From NCBI RefSeq assembly GCF_042686195.1, contig NZ_JBHUOQ010000005.1:1-64000 (forward strand): a stretch of DNA of 64,000 nt, written 5' to 3'. Positions within the stretch are counted from its first letter, which is position 1. Each line of letters opens with the position of its first letter. The notes under the pieces are model-generated. The model did not search any database. It was not told the origin of the DNA and was given only the letters and a program-made list of their open reading frames with translations. Origin of the DNA: Corticicoccus populi. GTDB lineage: Bacteria > Bacillota > Bacilli > Staphylococcales > Salinicoccaceae. Position numbers and translations under genes: made by a program. Shown here one piece after another: positions 17,869 to 26,420 of the stretch.

Positions 17869-17906
17869 TAAAAAGCAGTAAGGGCCAAGGTCCTTACTGC
17901 TTTTTC
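17869..17906. terminator. Bidirectional terminator between carbonic anhydrase and map
   Basis: AAAAAGCAGTAAGG pairs with CCTTACTGCTTTTT across a GCCAAGG loop. Confidence 0.9.
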
Positions 17907-17907
17907 T

Positions 17908-18663
17908 TTAATCTTCAATTTTTGTAATTAACTTCGGTCCATCTTCAGTTACTATAATCGTATGCTCTTTTTGTGCAACGTAGCTCTTATCCTTTGTTTC
18001 AAATGCCCATTCATCTTTACCGTCGGTAACAAATGTTGCTTTTGAAGAGATAAACGGTTCAACCGCAATCACCATGCCTTCTTTCAGCAGCTGATGATCT
18101 GTAGGATCAAAATAGCTCATGATATGCTGCGGTTCATCATGAAGACTTTTCCCGACGCCGTGACCTGTTAAATTTTTAATCACTTTCAATCCGTTTTTAC
18201 GGGCTGTACTGTTAACTGCACGGCCAATCTGACTGACTTTTGAGCCCGGCTTAATTTTTTTCAGAGCCGCTTCAAAAGCCATCTCACAAACATCGATTAC
18301 TTTTTCTTTTAACGGATCATCATTTTCCCCGGCAATGAATGAAATACCTGTATCCGCAAAATAACCATTCTTTTTCGCTGATACATCAATATTGACAATA
18401 TCTCCGTCATTGATTTTACGCGGTCCCGGAATACCGTGCGCTACTTCTTCATTAATACTGATGCAAGTATAACCGGGGAAGTCATACTCACTGCTTGGTG
18501 CACTCTCTGCACCATATTCTTTAAGCAGACGTCCGCCCTCTTCATCAATTTCTTTAGTTGTCATGCCGACTTCCGTATAATCAACCAGTTTTTTTAAAAC
18601 CAGACCGCATATCTGTCCGATTTCTTCGAGCGCCTTTAGTTCTTCTTCTGTTTTAATGATCAT
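17908..18663 (-). CDS. map: Methionine aminopeptidase, type I
   Basis: A 251-residue dimetal enzyme removing the initiator methionine from new proteins. Metal ligands D93, D104, H168, E202 and E233 and the substrate His76 are all in place. The ATG at 18663 gives a protein collinear with S. aureus Map; an ATG at 18720 would add 19 residues and overlap dinB. AAGGT precedes the chosen start. It lies 43 bases after dinB. Confidence 0.93.
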   Translation of the reverse strand: MIIKTEEELKALEEIGQICGLVLKKLVDYTEVGMTTKEIDEEGGRLLKEYGAESAPSSEYDFPGYTCISINEEVAHGIPGPRKINDGDIVNIDVSAKKNGYFADTGISFIAGENDDPLKEKVIDVCEMAFEAALKKIKPGSKVSQIGRAVNSTARKNGLKVIKNLTGHGVGKSLHDEPQHIMSYFDPTDHQLLKEGMVIAVEPFISSKATFVTDGKDEWAFETKDKSYVAQKEHTIIVTEDGPKLITKIED

Positions 18664-18706
18664 GGAATACCTTACCTTCTTCTTACATAGTTTAGTAACA
18701 ATATTA

Positions 18707-19774
18707 TTATAAAAAATCATATATCGTCAAATTTCGATACGTTCTTTCCTCGAGGTGCGACAGTGTCACACCAATCAGCCGGATGGGTTCTTCAGGTGAC
18801 TTCACTTTATGATACAAATCATATGCATAATGAAATATCTCATCGCTTTCAAATAATGGGTTCGGCGCCATCATCTGTCTGGAATGTGCTTCAAAATTTA
18901 AAGTCTTCAGTTTCACCGTAACCACTCTGCCGGCAAGCTGCCTCCGGTCAAGGTTCATACTGACTTTCCCGCATAGTTCTTCAAGTACTTTTAATATTAT
19001 ATCATCTTCATTAATATCGTAGTTAAAAGTTGTTTCCTTGCCGATTGACTTCCGGATTCTTTCCACACTCAACTCACTTGTCCCGATACCTCGCGCCTTT
19101 TTATACAGTGATGTCCCTCTCTTTTTAAACTCAAATATCAAGTCTGCTTCAGACCATTCATATAAGTCCTTTCCTGTCATAATGCCGAGTGATTTCATCT
19201 TTTCTTCTGTCACTCTGCCGACTCCCGGAAAGTCACCGATTTTCAAAGAAAACAACACTTCCTGAACATTGCCGTGATGAATCACCGTTGTTCCTTTCGG
19301 TTTATTCATACCCGATGCAATCTTTGCCAGATATTTATTGTAGGAAATTCCGCTTGATGAGGTCAAGTGCACTGCTTCATAAATTTCATGCTGTATTTCA
19401 AGCGCAATTGATCTTGCAGTTCTGTCTTTTGATACGAGGTGTGTAATATCAAGGTAAGCCTCATCCAGACTCAGCGGTTCAATGACTTCTGAGTACTTCA
19501 AAAAAATATCCATCACCTTCGCCGACACTTCTTTATACACATCAAAACGCGGCCGGACGTATACACCATCCGGACACAGTTTATACGCTGTCCGCATCGG
19601 CATCGCAGAATGCACACCAAACTTACGTGCTTCATAACTCGCTGTCGCAACGACACCCCTGTTTTCCGAGCGTCCCCCGACAATCACAGGCTTCCCCCTG
19701 TACTTCGGTTCATCACGCTGCTCCACCTGCGCATAAAATGCATCCATATCTATATGAATAATCCGCCTTTCCAT
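18707..19774 (-). CDS. dinB: DNA polymerase IV (Y family)
   Basis: A 355-residue translesion polymerase. Catalytic acids D9 (HIDMDAFYAQVE) and D104-E105 (SLDEAYLD) are present, with the fingers, thumb HhH (FPGVGRVTEEKMKSLGI) and little-finger domains after. The C-terminal TIYDFL may be a beta-clamp binding motif. A LexA box overlaps its likely promoter at 19818-19831, so it is SOS controlled. Confidence 0.94.
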   Translation of the reverse strand: MERRIIHIDMDAFYAQVEQRDEPKYRGKPVIVGGRSENRGVVATASYEARKFGVHSAMPMRTAYKLCPDGVYVRPRFDVYKEVSAKVMDIFLKYSEVIEPLSLDEAYLDITHLVSKDRTARSIALEIQHEIYEAVHLTSSSGISYNKYLAKIASGMNKPKGTTVIHHGNVQEVLFSLKIGDFPGVGRVTEEKMKSLGIMTGKDLYEWSEADLIFEFKKRGTSLYKKARGIGTSELSVERIRKSIGKETTFNYDINEDDIILKVLEELCGKVSMNLDRRQLAGRVVTVKLKTLNFEAHSRQMMAPNPLFESDEIFHYAYDLYHKVKSPEEPIRLIGVTLSHLEERTYRNLTIYDFL

Positions 19775-19817
19775 ACTCTCACCTTCAACACTTTAATATA
19801 CTCATTCTACCATAAAC

Positions 19818-19831
19818 AGAACGTACGTTCT
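19818..19831 (-). promoter_or_regulatory. LexA (SOS) box for dinB
   Basis: AGAACGTACGTTCT is a perfect 14-bp palindrome matching the Gram-positive LexA core GAAC-N4-GTTC. It overlaps a possible -35 (TAGAAC); a -10 TAGAAT lies 17 bases on, at 19804-19809. It stands between dinB and the 3' end of the next gene, so only dinB is a plausible target. Confidence 0.85.
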
Positions 19832-19833
19832 AG

Positions 19834-20391
19834 TTAAGAAGAACGCTTTTCATACATCGTAATTCCTCTTTCAGTGTCTTCAATATATTTAAGGTTTTTA
19901 TACTTCAAGATTAAGTATATAAAATAAAAATCTCCGGCACATGCACCTGTATGAAATATCAATATGACCGTAACAGCTGTATAATTTAAAAAATAAAGGC
20001 ATATAAGGAGCAGCAGTGTCAAAATGATAAAAGGCATTAAAATAATTACGGCGAACTGTTTTCTGTTATAAATTTCTCCAGGTGCAGTGGCATAAAAGAT
20101 CCCGTCTTTGTAGCCGTATTTTACCCTGCCCGACGGGCTGAACAACTTGAAAAATATACCATGAATCAGCTCATGAAATACTATAATCAAAACACTCCCG
20201 AGAACAACAGCAATTATTGACCATATGATATATGAGAATGTTAATTGGGTATAAAATGCCGGCTGACTTGAGAATAAACGCTCCAGGGCGTAAAATGGGA
20301 CAATCGATGCAATTGTGATTATGATATTCCAAAGCACCAGTGTTTTTAATACTTTTTCATCTTTAAAAAGATCCAGCTCATATTTTTTCAT
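19834..20391 (-). CDS. DUF3267 family membrane protein (putative zincin)
   Basis: A 185-residue protein with about four membrane helices. The HELIH motif (73-77) lies inside or at the end of a helix, as in DUF3267 membrane metalloprotease-like proteins. Later, SPSGRVKYGYKDGIFYATAPGEI and a further helical pair follow. Whether it is an active protease is not shown. Confidence 0.78.
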   Translation of the reverse strand: MKKYELDLFKDEKVLKTLVLWNIIITIASIVPFYALERLFSSQPAFYTQLTFSYIIWSIIAVVLGSVLIIVFHELIHGIFFKLFSPSGRVKYGYKDGIFYATAPGEIYNRKQFAVIILMPFIILTLLLLICLYFLNYTAVTVILIFHTGACAGDFYFIYLILKYKNLKYIEDTERGITMYEKRSS

Positions 20392-20447
20392 ATCAACACC
20401 TCCATCTGTAATATATTTATTTTAACAAATCTTAAAGGAGCATAAAC

Positions 20448-21482
20448 ATGACGCATTATAATATCATCGGCGGCGGAATTGCCGGCGCATCCATCGGCTA
20501 CCACCTGATTTCCCTCGGTGCAAAAGTAACCATATACGACCGTGAAGACAGCGGTCAGGCTACCAATGCTTCAGCAGGTATTATCTGTCCGTGGATCAGT
20601 CAGCGCCGCAATAAGAAATGGTACCGGCTTGTAACAACAGGTGCAAAATATTATCCGGATTTCATCAAAACATTAGAAGATGAAACCGGACTCGATACAG
20701 GATATACACGAAGAGGCTCCATTTCTTTATTTAAGAATGAAGAAAAGCTTGCACTCGGTTATAACAGAATTTCCAAAAAGAAAGATGATTCACCTGAAAT
20801 GGGTGAAGTCAAAATCATACCTAAAGAAGACATTAACCACTTTCACCCGGACTTGAATAATCAGTATCCAGGAATATTCGTAGAAGGCGGCGGCCAGGTA
20901 AAGGGCCGGCTGCTGCTTCATGCACTGAAAACAGCCTTTTTATCAAAAGGCGGTAAATGGCTCACACAGGAAATCCCGGATGATTTAGACGGTTATAAAA
21001 TATACACTACAGGTGCGTGGGGACGATACCAAAACTCCGGTCCTGATATCCGTCATCAGCGTTCTGAAGTCCTTCACTTTAAAGTGGACAGTGACGTTCC
21101 AGTTCACACTCCTGTGATTATGGCACTCGGTCCAATATATATTGTGGAGATGGACTTGAATCAATTTGCGATCGGCACCACACATATCGACACTGACTCT
21201 TTTGAGGCTGTTCCGAGTAAAGAAAATTATGAATATCTGCGCGGGCTCGCCGAACGTTATTTTCCTGACAAAAAAATTACAGATGTGGAGATGCTTGTCG
21301 GCTTAAAACCGTACGCCCGGGATCATCTGCCGTTTATCGGACACGTTGACGATTCAGTATATGTTGTGAATGGTCTCGGTGCCACCGGGCTGACTGCAGG
21401 TCCTGTCATCGGCAGAGAGGTTGCCCGGAGTCTGATGGGGCTTGATACAGAACTGAATCTCGAAGACTACAACTATGTTTAA
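20448..21482 (+). CDS. FAD-dependent oxidoreductase, DAO (glycine/D-amino acid oxidase) family
   Basis: A 344-residue flavoprotein. The Rossmann FAD motif IIGGGIAGASIGYHL starts at residue 6, followed by the acidic residue of YDRED. TNASAGIICPW and the C-terminal VVNGLGATGLTAGPVIGREVA are DAO-family FAD contacts. It would oxidise an amine or amino acid; the substrate is unknown. It has AAGGAG before its ATG and stands alone. Confidence 0.85.
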   Translation: MTHYNIIGGGIAGASIGYHLISLGAKVTIYDREDSGQATNASAGIICPWISQRRNKKWYRLVTTGAKYYPDFIKTLEDETGLDTGYTRRGSISLFKNEEKLALGYNRISKKKDDSPEMGEVKIIPKEDINHFHPDLNNQYPGIFVEGGGQVKGRLLLHALKTAFLSKGGKWLTQEIPDDLDGYKIYTTGAWGRYQNSGPDIRHQRSEVLHFKVDSDVPVHTPVIMALGPIYIVEMDLNQFAIGTTHIDTDSFEAVPSKENYEYLRGLAERYFPDKKITDVEMLVGLKPYARDHLPFIGHVDDSVYVVNGLGATGLTAGPVIGREVARSLMGLDTELNLEDYNYV

Positions 21483-21504
21483 CGGATGACAAAGTGAAAT
21501 TAAA

Positions 21505-21552
21505 TACCGGTTAAAAATGAGACAGGAAATCCCGCCTCATTTTTAACCGGTA
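21505..21552. terminator. Bidirectional terminator
   Basis: A 17-bp perfect stem (21505-21521 with 21536-21552, core CCGGTTAAAAATGAG). It contains the stop codon of the leftward small membrane protein gene. Confidence 0.88.
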
Positions 21553-21773
21553 AATTCAATAATCGTGATAATCACACAATATAAAAACGTAATAACATTC
21601 CCCGCCAATAAAATAACACTTAATCTATCTTTCCTGAATCTGAAATTGACACTCGCAAACATTAATCCCAGTATGCCGAACAAAAGTGTAAGGATCCATA
21701 AGATTGTCTGGTCAAATACAAGATGGAGGATGATGATTAATACTGGAATTACTGCACAAAAAACTCTAAGCAT
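21543..21773 (-). CDS. Small membrane protein, 76 residues
   Basis: A hydrophobic protein with two or three helices (about 5-21, 26-44 and 53-73) split by the basic segment NFRFRKDRLS. No family recognised. It is read after the 136-residue membrane protein gene and likely in the same unit. Its stop codon lies within the terminator stem. Confidence 0.62.
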   Translation of the reverse strand: MLRVFCAVIPVLIIILHLVFDQTILWILTLLFGILGLMFASVNFRFRKDRLSVILLAGNVITFLYCVIITIIEFTG

Positions 21774-21794
21774 AAAACTCCCCCTTATTAAGCT

Positions 21795-22205
21795 TTATGG
21801 TGCAAAACCATAAAAAATCAACATAAATATCATGCCTAAAATATAACTGAGTATCACGCCGTTTATAATTGCAGCGATACCTAAAATTACTTTCTGGACT
21901 GTTGGAAAGTGCTTCACAAAACGATAAAGAATAACCACCAGCAGAAATACAAACGGTACAGTAAGAAATATTGAAAATGTATATACCCAGCTGCCGAAAT
22001 CATAAACTGCTTCAGGCACAGGTGTCGCATACATATCATATTTTACAAAATAAAAAATATAACCACTGATAAATACTGCTGTTAACATTCCAAAGTATAT
22101 AAAAAATATGTACTGCAGCCGCTTATCCAAAGTTCTGATCAGGAAAAAGAGTACCACCCATATTCCCGATAACACAATCAGTCGAATGACATGCAACGAA
22201 TCCAA
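21795..22205 (-). CDS. Small membrane protein, 136 residues
   Basis: Four predicted helices (about 6-23, 30-52, 72-94 and 104-130) with a basic loop RFVKHFPTVQKVILG. No family recognised. Translation appears to start at a TTG five bases after AGGGGGA. The downstream 76-residue membrane protein may belong with it. Confidence 0.62.
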   Translation of the reverse strand: MDSLHVIRLIVLSGIWVVLFFLIRTLDKRLQYIFFIYFGMLTAVFISGYIFYFVKYDMYATPVPEAVYDFGSWVYTFSIFLTVPFVFLLVVILYRFVKHFPTVQKVILGIAAIINGVILSYILGMIFMLIFYGFAP

Positions 22206-22224
22206 TTAAATCCCCCTAAACCAA

Positions 22225-22749
22225 CTATAATACCTGTTCTATGTTCCATTTTTCGCGTTTGTAGACTTTATACATAAAAAACATCAATAACCCGACCGCA
22301 AATTCAACAGAATTAACATCTGTATTATCCACAGCGCTGATTTTTGTTTTCCTGCCCTTCTTAACTTCAACAACTGAGAGGAGATGTTTTTTATTGTAAT
22401 AAACATTCATGTCACCATTGGAATTTTCCTCAATCAAAATGAGATTGTCATCAAGTGATCCATAAACCTTAAATTTAATCAGGCTCTTACCCGGACGTTC
22501 CTTAATCTTAAACTCCCCGGCATCAGTTGAGATGATGAACCTTGCGATATTCATGTCGCGGAACTTACGCTTCTTCATACCGACAGTCACTTTATCCCCT
22601 TCAGCACTGACAAATGAATACGTTGTCTCCTCTTCGCATCCGCGAATGACACCACGTTCAATGACTCCGGCAACTTTTTTGTCAGAGTCTTCAACTGTGA
22701 CAATTTCCTCATAATCACTAAATCTAATTTTATAGAAAAACTCCCGCAT
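22225..22749 (-). CDS. Tubby-like / LURP-one-like beta-rich protein
   Basis: A 174-residue soluble protein of unknown function, rich in alternating beta strands with a hydrophobic C-terminal segment (VEFAVGLLMFFMYKV). The pattern (FYKIRFSDYEEIVTVEDSDKK, GKSLIKFKVYG, YYNKKHLLSVVEVKKGR) looks like the tubby C-terminal-like fold of LURP-one-related proteins. This fold assignment is a judgement from the strand pattern only. It starts the unit with the two small membrane proteins. Confidence 0.6.
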   Translation of the reverse strand: MREFFYKIRFSDYEEIVTVEDSDKKVAGVIERGVIRGCEEETTYSFVSAEGDKVTVGMKKRKFRDMNIARFIISTDAGEFKIKERPGKSLIKFKVYGSLDDNLILIEENSNGDMNVYYNKKHLLSVVEVKKGRKTKISAVDNTDVNSVEFAVGLLMFFMYKVYKREKWNIEQVL

Positions 22750-22879
22750 AAATGTCCCTCATTTCTTAACATCATTATATACCTTACTCAGCAATGAATA
22801 AAGACAGTTCACATATAATTTTATATAAATTAAAGAAAATGCGTACATTTTCCAATATTCTGCGAATTACATAGATAAA

Positions 22880-22905
22880 AGAACGGCCGCGGCCGGCCGT
22901 CCCCT
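22880..22905 (-). terminator. GC-rich hairpin after the RlmD-type gene
   Basis: ACGGCC pairs with GGCCGT around a GC loop; the minus strand then reads TTCTTTTATC. It is GC-rich unlike its flanks and is a likely terminator. Confidence 0.65.
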
Positions 22906-22909
22906 GACA

Positions 22910-24301
22910 TTAGTTTACTTTATTGAGGAGTGCAACGACTTCCACATGAACACTGTGCGGAAACAAATCGACAGGCTGAACACGTTCCAGTTCATAGCCG
23001 TATTCTCTCAGCCATGTGATATCATCTGCGAACGATTCAGGATTACATGATACATAAACCACACGGTTCGTACCCAGCCGGCCGATACGTCTCATCACTT
23101 TACCGCCTGCACCTGAACGCGGCGGATCAAGCATCAGAAGATTCGGAATGCCCCATGTTTCAAGGATTTCATCCATTCCCCGGCGTGCATCTTTCGCAAG
23201 AAAATACGTATTATCAATATCATTGTCTTCTGCATTTCTTTTTGCCGATTCAATAGAAGACTCGACTATCTCTATACCGGCGAGTGATTTCACACGCTCT
23301 GCGAACGGCAGAGAAAACGTACCGACACCGCAGAACAAATCAATCATCGTCTCACTTTCATGTACTTCTGCCATATCAACTGCCAGTTCGACCAGTTTTT
23401 CCGCCTGTGAAGGATTTGTCTGGAAAAATGTATTGAACCAGACTCTGTACTGATAACCGGACATCTCTTCATGGATATAGTCCCGGCCGTGAAGAATATG
23501 TGTTTCCTCCGACTGTGCCATATCAGCCATGTCACGGTTTTCCATCCACATTAAACTCTCAAGATTCTCAAAACCGGAAACAAGTCTTGTCACTAAATCC
23601 TGAACCGCTTCGGTCAAACCGCCGGCAGGACCTTCCGTTGCGAATACAGCAATCATTAATTCTTTCGTTACCTGCGACTGTCTGACCATTAAATGGCGCA
23701 AAAGCCCGGTGTGATTATCTTTATCATATCCGATTAATCCGTGATCCGCCGTCCACTCGGAGACCACTTTCATTGCACGGACCATGTCATCACTTGCGAT
23801 CAAACACGTATCAAGATCAATGATATTACGAAAATTCCCCAGTTCATGAAGACCGAGTTTCCCGTCTTTTGAGAACGTGAACTCCATCTTATTACGGAAA
23901 TAAAACGGATCGTCCATTCCCATCGTATCCTGCACAATATTTTCATCAAAGCCCTTCTCATTTAAAAAACGTTTCACTTCCGACGTTTTATAATTCAGCT
24001 GACTCTGATAATTCCAATGCTGCCACACACAGCCGCCGCACATTTCAAAGTGCGGGCACGGCGGTACCGTCCGGTCCGGACTCGCTTTCAGAATTTCGTC
24101 CGGCAGCACTTTTGCACGTTTCCGGTCCGGGTTCGGTACAGTGACCTTTACCTCTTCACCGACAAGAGTCTCGGGTACTGTTAATTTCAGTTTCTTCGGA
24201 TTCTCTCCGCCGTTATCTCTCCACACAACACCTCTGCCGGAACCTTTTTTATCCAGCGTCTCGATATTTGTAATAAATGTTTCTTTAATTTCATTAGACA
24301 T
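22910..24301 (-). CDS. rlmD: 23S rRNA (uracil-C5)-methyltransferase, RlmD/RumA type
   Basis: An SAM-dependent methyltransferase of about 463 residues that makes 5-methyluridine in RNA. An N-terminal TRAM-like domain is followed by the 4Fe-4S motif C-x5-C-x2-C (CPHFEMCGGC), with the fourth Cys in LDTCLIAS. The Rossmann motif is MIDLFCGVGTFSLPFA, and the nucleophile is the Cys of VYVSCNPESF. I start at the ATG at 24301 (MSNEIKET) because GGGGG lies upstream and the longer reading adds an odd 27-residue hydrophobic lead. RlmCD or TrmA-like target choice cannot be settled from sequence. Confidence 0.85.
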   Translation of the reverse strand: MSNEIKETFITNIETLDKKGSGRGVVWRDNGGENPKKLKLTVPETLVGEEVKVTVPNPDRKRAKVLPDEILKASPDRTVPPCPHFEMCGGCVWQHWNYQSQLNYKTSEVKRFLNEKGFDENIVQDTMGMDDPFYFRNKMEFTFSKDGKLGLHELGNFRNIIDLDTCLIASDDMVRAMKVVSEWTADHGLIGYDKDNHTGLLRHLMVRQSQVTKELMIAVFATEGPAGGLTEAVQDLVTRLVSGFENLESLMWMENRDMADMAQSEETHILHGRDYIHEEMSGYQYRVWFNTFFQTNPSQAEKLVELAVDMAEVHESETMIDLFCGVGTFSLPFAERVKSLAGIEIVESSIESAKRNAEDNDIDNTYFLAKDARRGMDEILETWGIPNLLMLDPPRSGAGGKVMRRIGRLGTNRVVYVSCNPESFADDITWLREYGYELERVQPVDLFPHSVHVEVVALLNKVN

Positions 24302-24394
24302 TTCTTTAGCCCCCGCTATTCTTAACATCTGTTTAATTGTACTGACTGACAGAAAGTTAAGCAAGGAGAAATATCTCTTCAAAATATATTAAGA

Positions 24395-25354
24395 TTATTC
24401 GGCAAGTGCCGCTTCAACATCTTCGATAATCAGAGTGTTCGCAATATATCCACTGTAGAGCCAGCTGCTGTCACCTGTATATTCATGGACATTTCCTTCA
24501 GCCACTGCCGGGATATTCTGGAATACAGATTCTTCAAATGCTGTTTCTGAGTCGCCTTCATTTTCACCGATAAAGAAAATGTGGTCAACATCACTTTCAG
24601 CTAAAGTTTCAAGAGACACTTCAAGCCACGGTGTTTCATTTTCGCTTGATAATTCTTCAACAAAATCAGGTGCTGACAGCCCTAAATCATTGTACAGTAC
24701 TTCACCGCTTGATTTATCTACATTAGAAATAAAGAACGTATCGCCGGTCTGCCAGAGTGCAATCGCAGTTTCATCTGCCGGCAGTTTTTCACTGACTGAC
24801 TGGGCAAGCGTTTCATACTCTTCAATTTTCTCTGCTGCAACATCTTCTTTGCCGAAAATCTCAGCCACACGGTTCAGACGGTCACGCCAGTCATCGTAGT
24901 TAAACGCTTCAAGTACGAAAGTCGGTGCAATGGCTGAATAATTCTCGTATGATTCACCTTCTGCAAATTCTGAAGAACTTGTGATGATGAGATCCGGTTC
25001 ATGAGAGGCAATTACCTCATACGGCAGATCAAAAGGAATGGTTTCCAGTCCTTCCAGTCCCTCTGCCTGAAGATAATCCTGAATACCTTCTCCACCGTTT
25101 ATAGACCATTGTACGATTGGTGTTTCACCAAGAGTCAATACATCATCCTCCAAGTAAGAACTGATAATTCTTTCAGGGTTTTCAGGTACTTCAACTTCGT
25201 TTCCTGCATCGTCTGTCAGCGTGATTGTTCCACTCTCTTCCTGAGTCTCTTCAGATCCTGACTCTGCAGCAGATTCATCCTCCGATGCCCCTTCATTTTG
25301 ACATCCGAAAGCAATTAGAAAAACACTAAGTAAAGCCGCAAATTTAAATTTCAT
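24395..25354 (-). CDS. Siderophore/iron ABC transporter substrate-binding lipoprotein
   Basis: A 319-residue lipoprotein. A signal peptide ends at the lipobox AFGC with Cys18. A Ser/Glu-rich linker follows, then a FecB/PeripBP_2 fold with the hallmark TLTDDAGNEVEVPENPERII. Two lobes are joined by the long helix around residues 160-185. It is the last gene of the Fur-controlled leftward operon. Ferric siderophores are the likely ligand class; the exact one is unknown. Confidence 0.87.
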   Translation of the reverse strand: MKFKFAALLSVFLIAFGCQNEGASEDESAAESGSEETQEESGTITLTDDAGNEVEVPENPERIISSYLEDDVLTLGETPIVQWSINGGEGIQDYLQAEGLEGLETIPFDLPYEVIASHEPDLIITSSSEFAEGESYENYSAIAPTFVLEAFNYDDWRDRLNRVAEIFGKEDVAAEKIEEYETLAQSVSEKLPADETAIALWQTGDTFFISNVDKSSGEVLYNDLGLSAPDFVEELSSENETPWLEVSLETLAESDVDHIFFIGENEGDSETAFEESVFQNIPAVAEGNVHEYTGDSSWLYSGYIANTLIIEDVEAALAE

Positions 25355-25382
25355 TTATTTTTATCTCCTTTATAATATGATA

Positions 25383-26420
25383 TTAATCATTAAGTTTTGC
25401 CAGTAAATACAAGAAGTACGGTGCACCGATAATTGCGACAATAATTCCCGCCGGAATTTCTGCAGGCTGCAGAATCACACGGCCGATTGTATCTGCAATA
25501 AGGACTAAGAGTCCACCGAGCAGTGCACTGACAGGTATAACATAGTGGTGGTTGCTGCCGACAAGCTGTCTTGTAATATGCGGTGCAATCAGCCCGACAA
25601 ATCCGATGCCGCCGCTGACTGATACACTGCTTGCAGCAAGTCCGACAGCGGCGGCAAGCAGCACTCTTCTTTCTCTCTCAAGATTCAGACCGAGACTTAC
25701 AGAGGTTGAATCACCGAGATTAAGCACATTTAACACTGAAGATTTCATATACACAAACGGAATTAAAATAATCAGCCATGGCAGTAAAGAATATACAAAA
25801 CTCCAGTTGGATCCCCATATACTCCCCGCAAGCCATGTTGCTAAAAACTGGTATGTCCTCGGGTCGAGCTTCAAGGTCAGGACAATCATTAATGCACTGA
25901 TCCCTGCTGCCACTGCCACACCCACCAGTATAAGACGAATTGGAGAAACTCCTTCCCCTCTTTTGTAGGAGAGTGCATAGATGACAAAAGCTGTCAGTCC
26001 GGCACCCGCAAAAGCTGCGAGCGGCAGCAGAAATACAGAACCGCCCACCTCTGTTGAAAAGAAGAAGATAAATATCATTACAGCCATTCCCGCACCGGCA
26101 TTAATACCGATAATACCGGGGTCTGCGAGTGGATTTCTTACAATCCCCTGCAGCACAGTACCTGATACCGCAAGCCCCATTCCGACAAGTATCGCTATAA
26201 TCATACGCGGCAGTCTGAACTGGAACAGTATTAATTCCTGACGGTCTTCCCCCTGTCCGAGAACGGTCTGAAATACTTCTGCCGGTGATAATTTAATAAA
26301 GCCTGTATTCAGACTGATTAAAAACATCACAGCCATCAAAATTAACGCAATGACCGTAACCACCAATGCACGTTTCCTTTTCTTAACTACACTTTCAGGC
26401 TGCTGATTTTGTTTATTCAT
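25383..26420 (-). CDS. FecCD-family iron-siderophore ABC permease
   Basis: A 345-residue permease with about nine helices. Family motifs LFQFRLPRMIIAILVGMGLAVSG, NPLADPGIIGINAGAG and GFVGLIAPHITRQLVG are clear. It overlaps the previous permease gene by four bases (ATGA), so the two are translationally coupled and form a heterodimer. Confidence 0.92.
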   Translation of the reverse strand: MNKQNQQPESVVKKRKRALVVTVIALILMAVMFLISLNTGFIKLSPAEVFQTVLGQGEDRQELILFQFRLPRMIIAILVGMGLAVSGTVLQGIVRNPLADPGIIGINAGAGMAVMIFIFFFSTEVGGSVFLLPLAAFAGAGLTAFVIYALSYKRGEGVSPIRLILVGVAVAAGISALMIVLTLKLDPRTYQFLATWLAGSIWGSNWSFVYSLLPWLIILIPFVYMKSSVLNVLNLGDSTSVSLGLNLERERRVLLAAAVGLAASSVSVSGGIGFVGLIAPHITRQLVGSNHHYVIPVSALLGGLLVLIADTIGRVILQPAEIPAGIIVAIIGAPYFLYLLAKLND

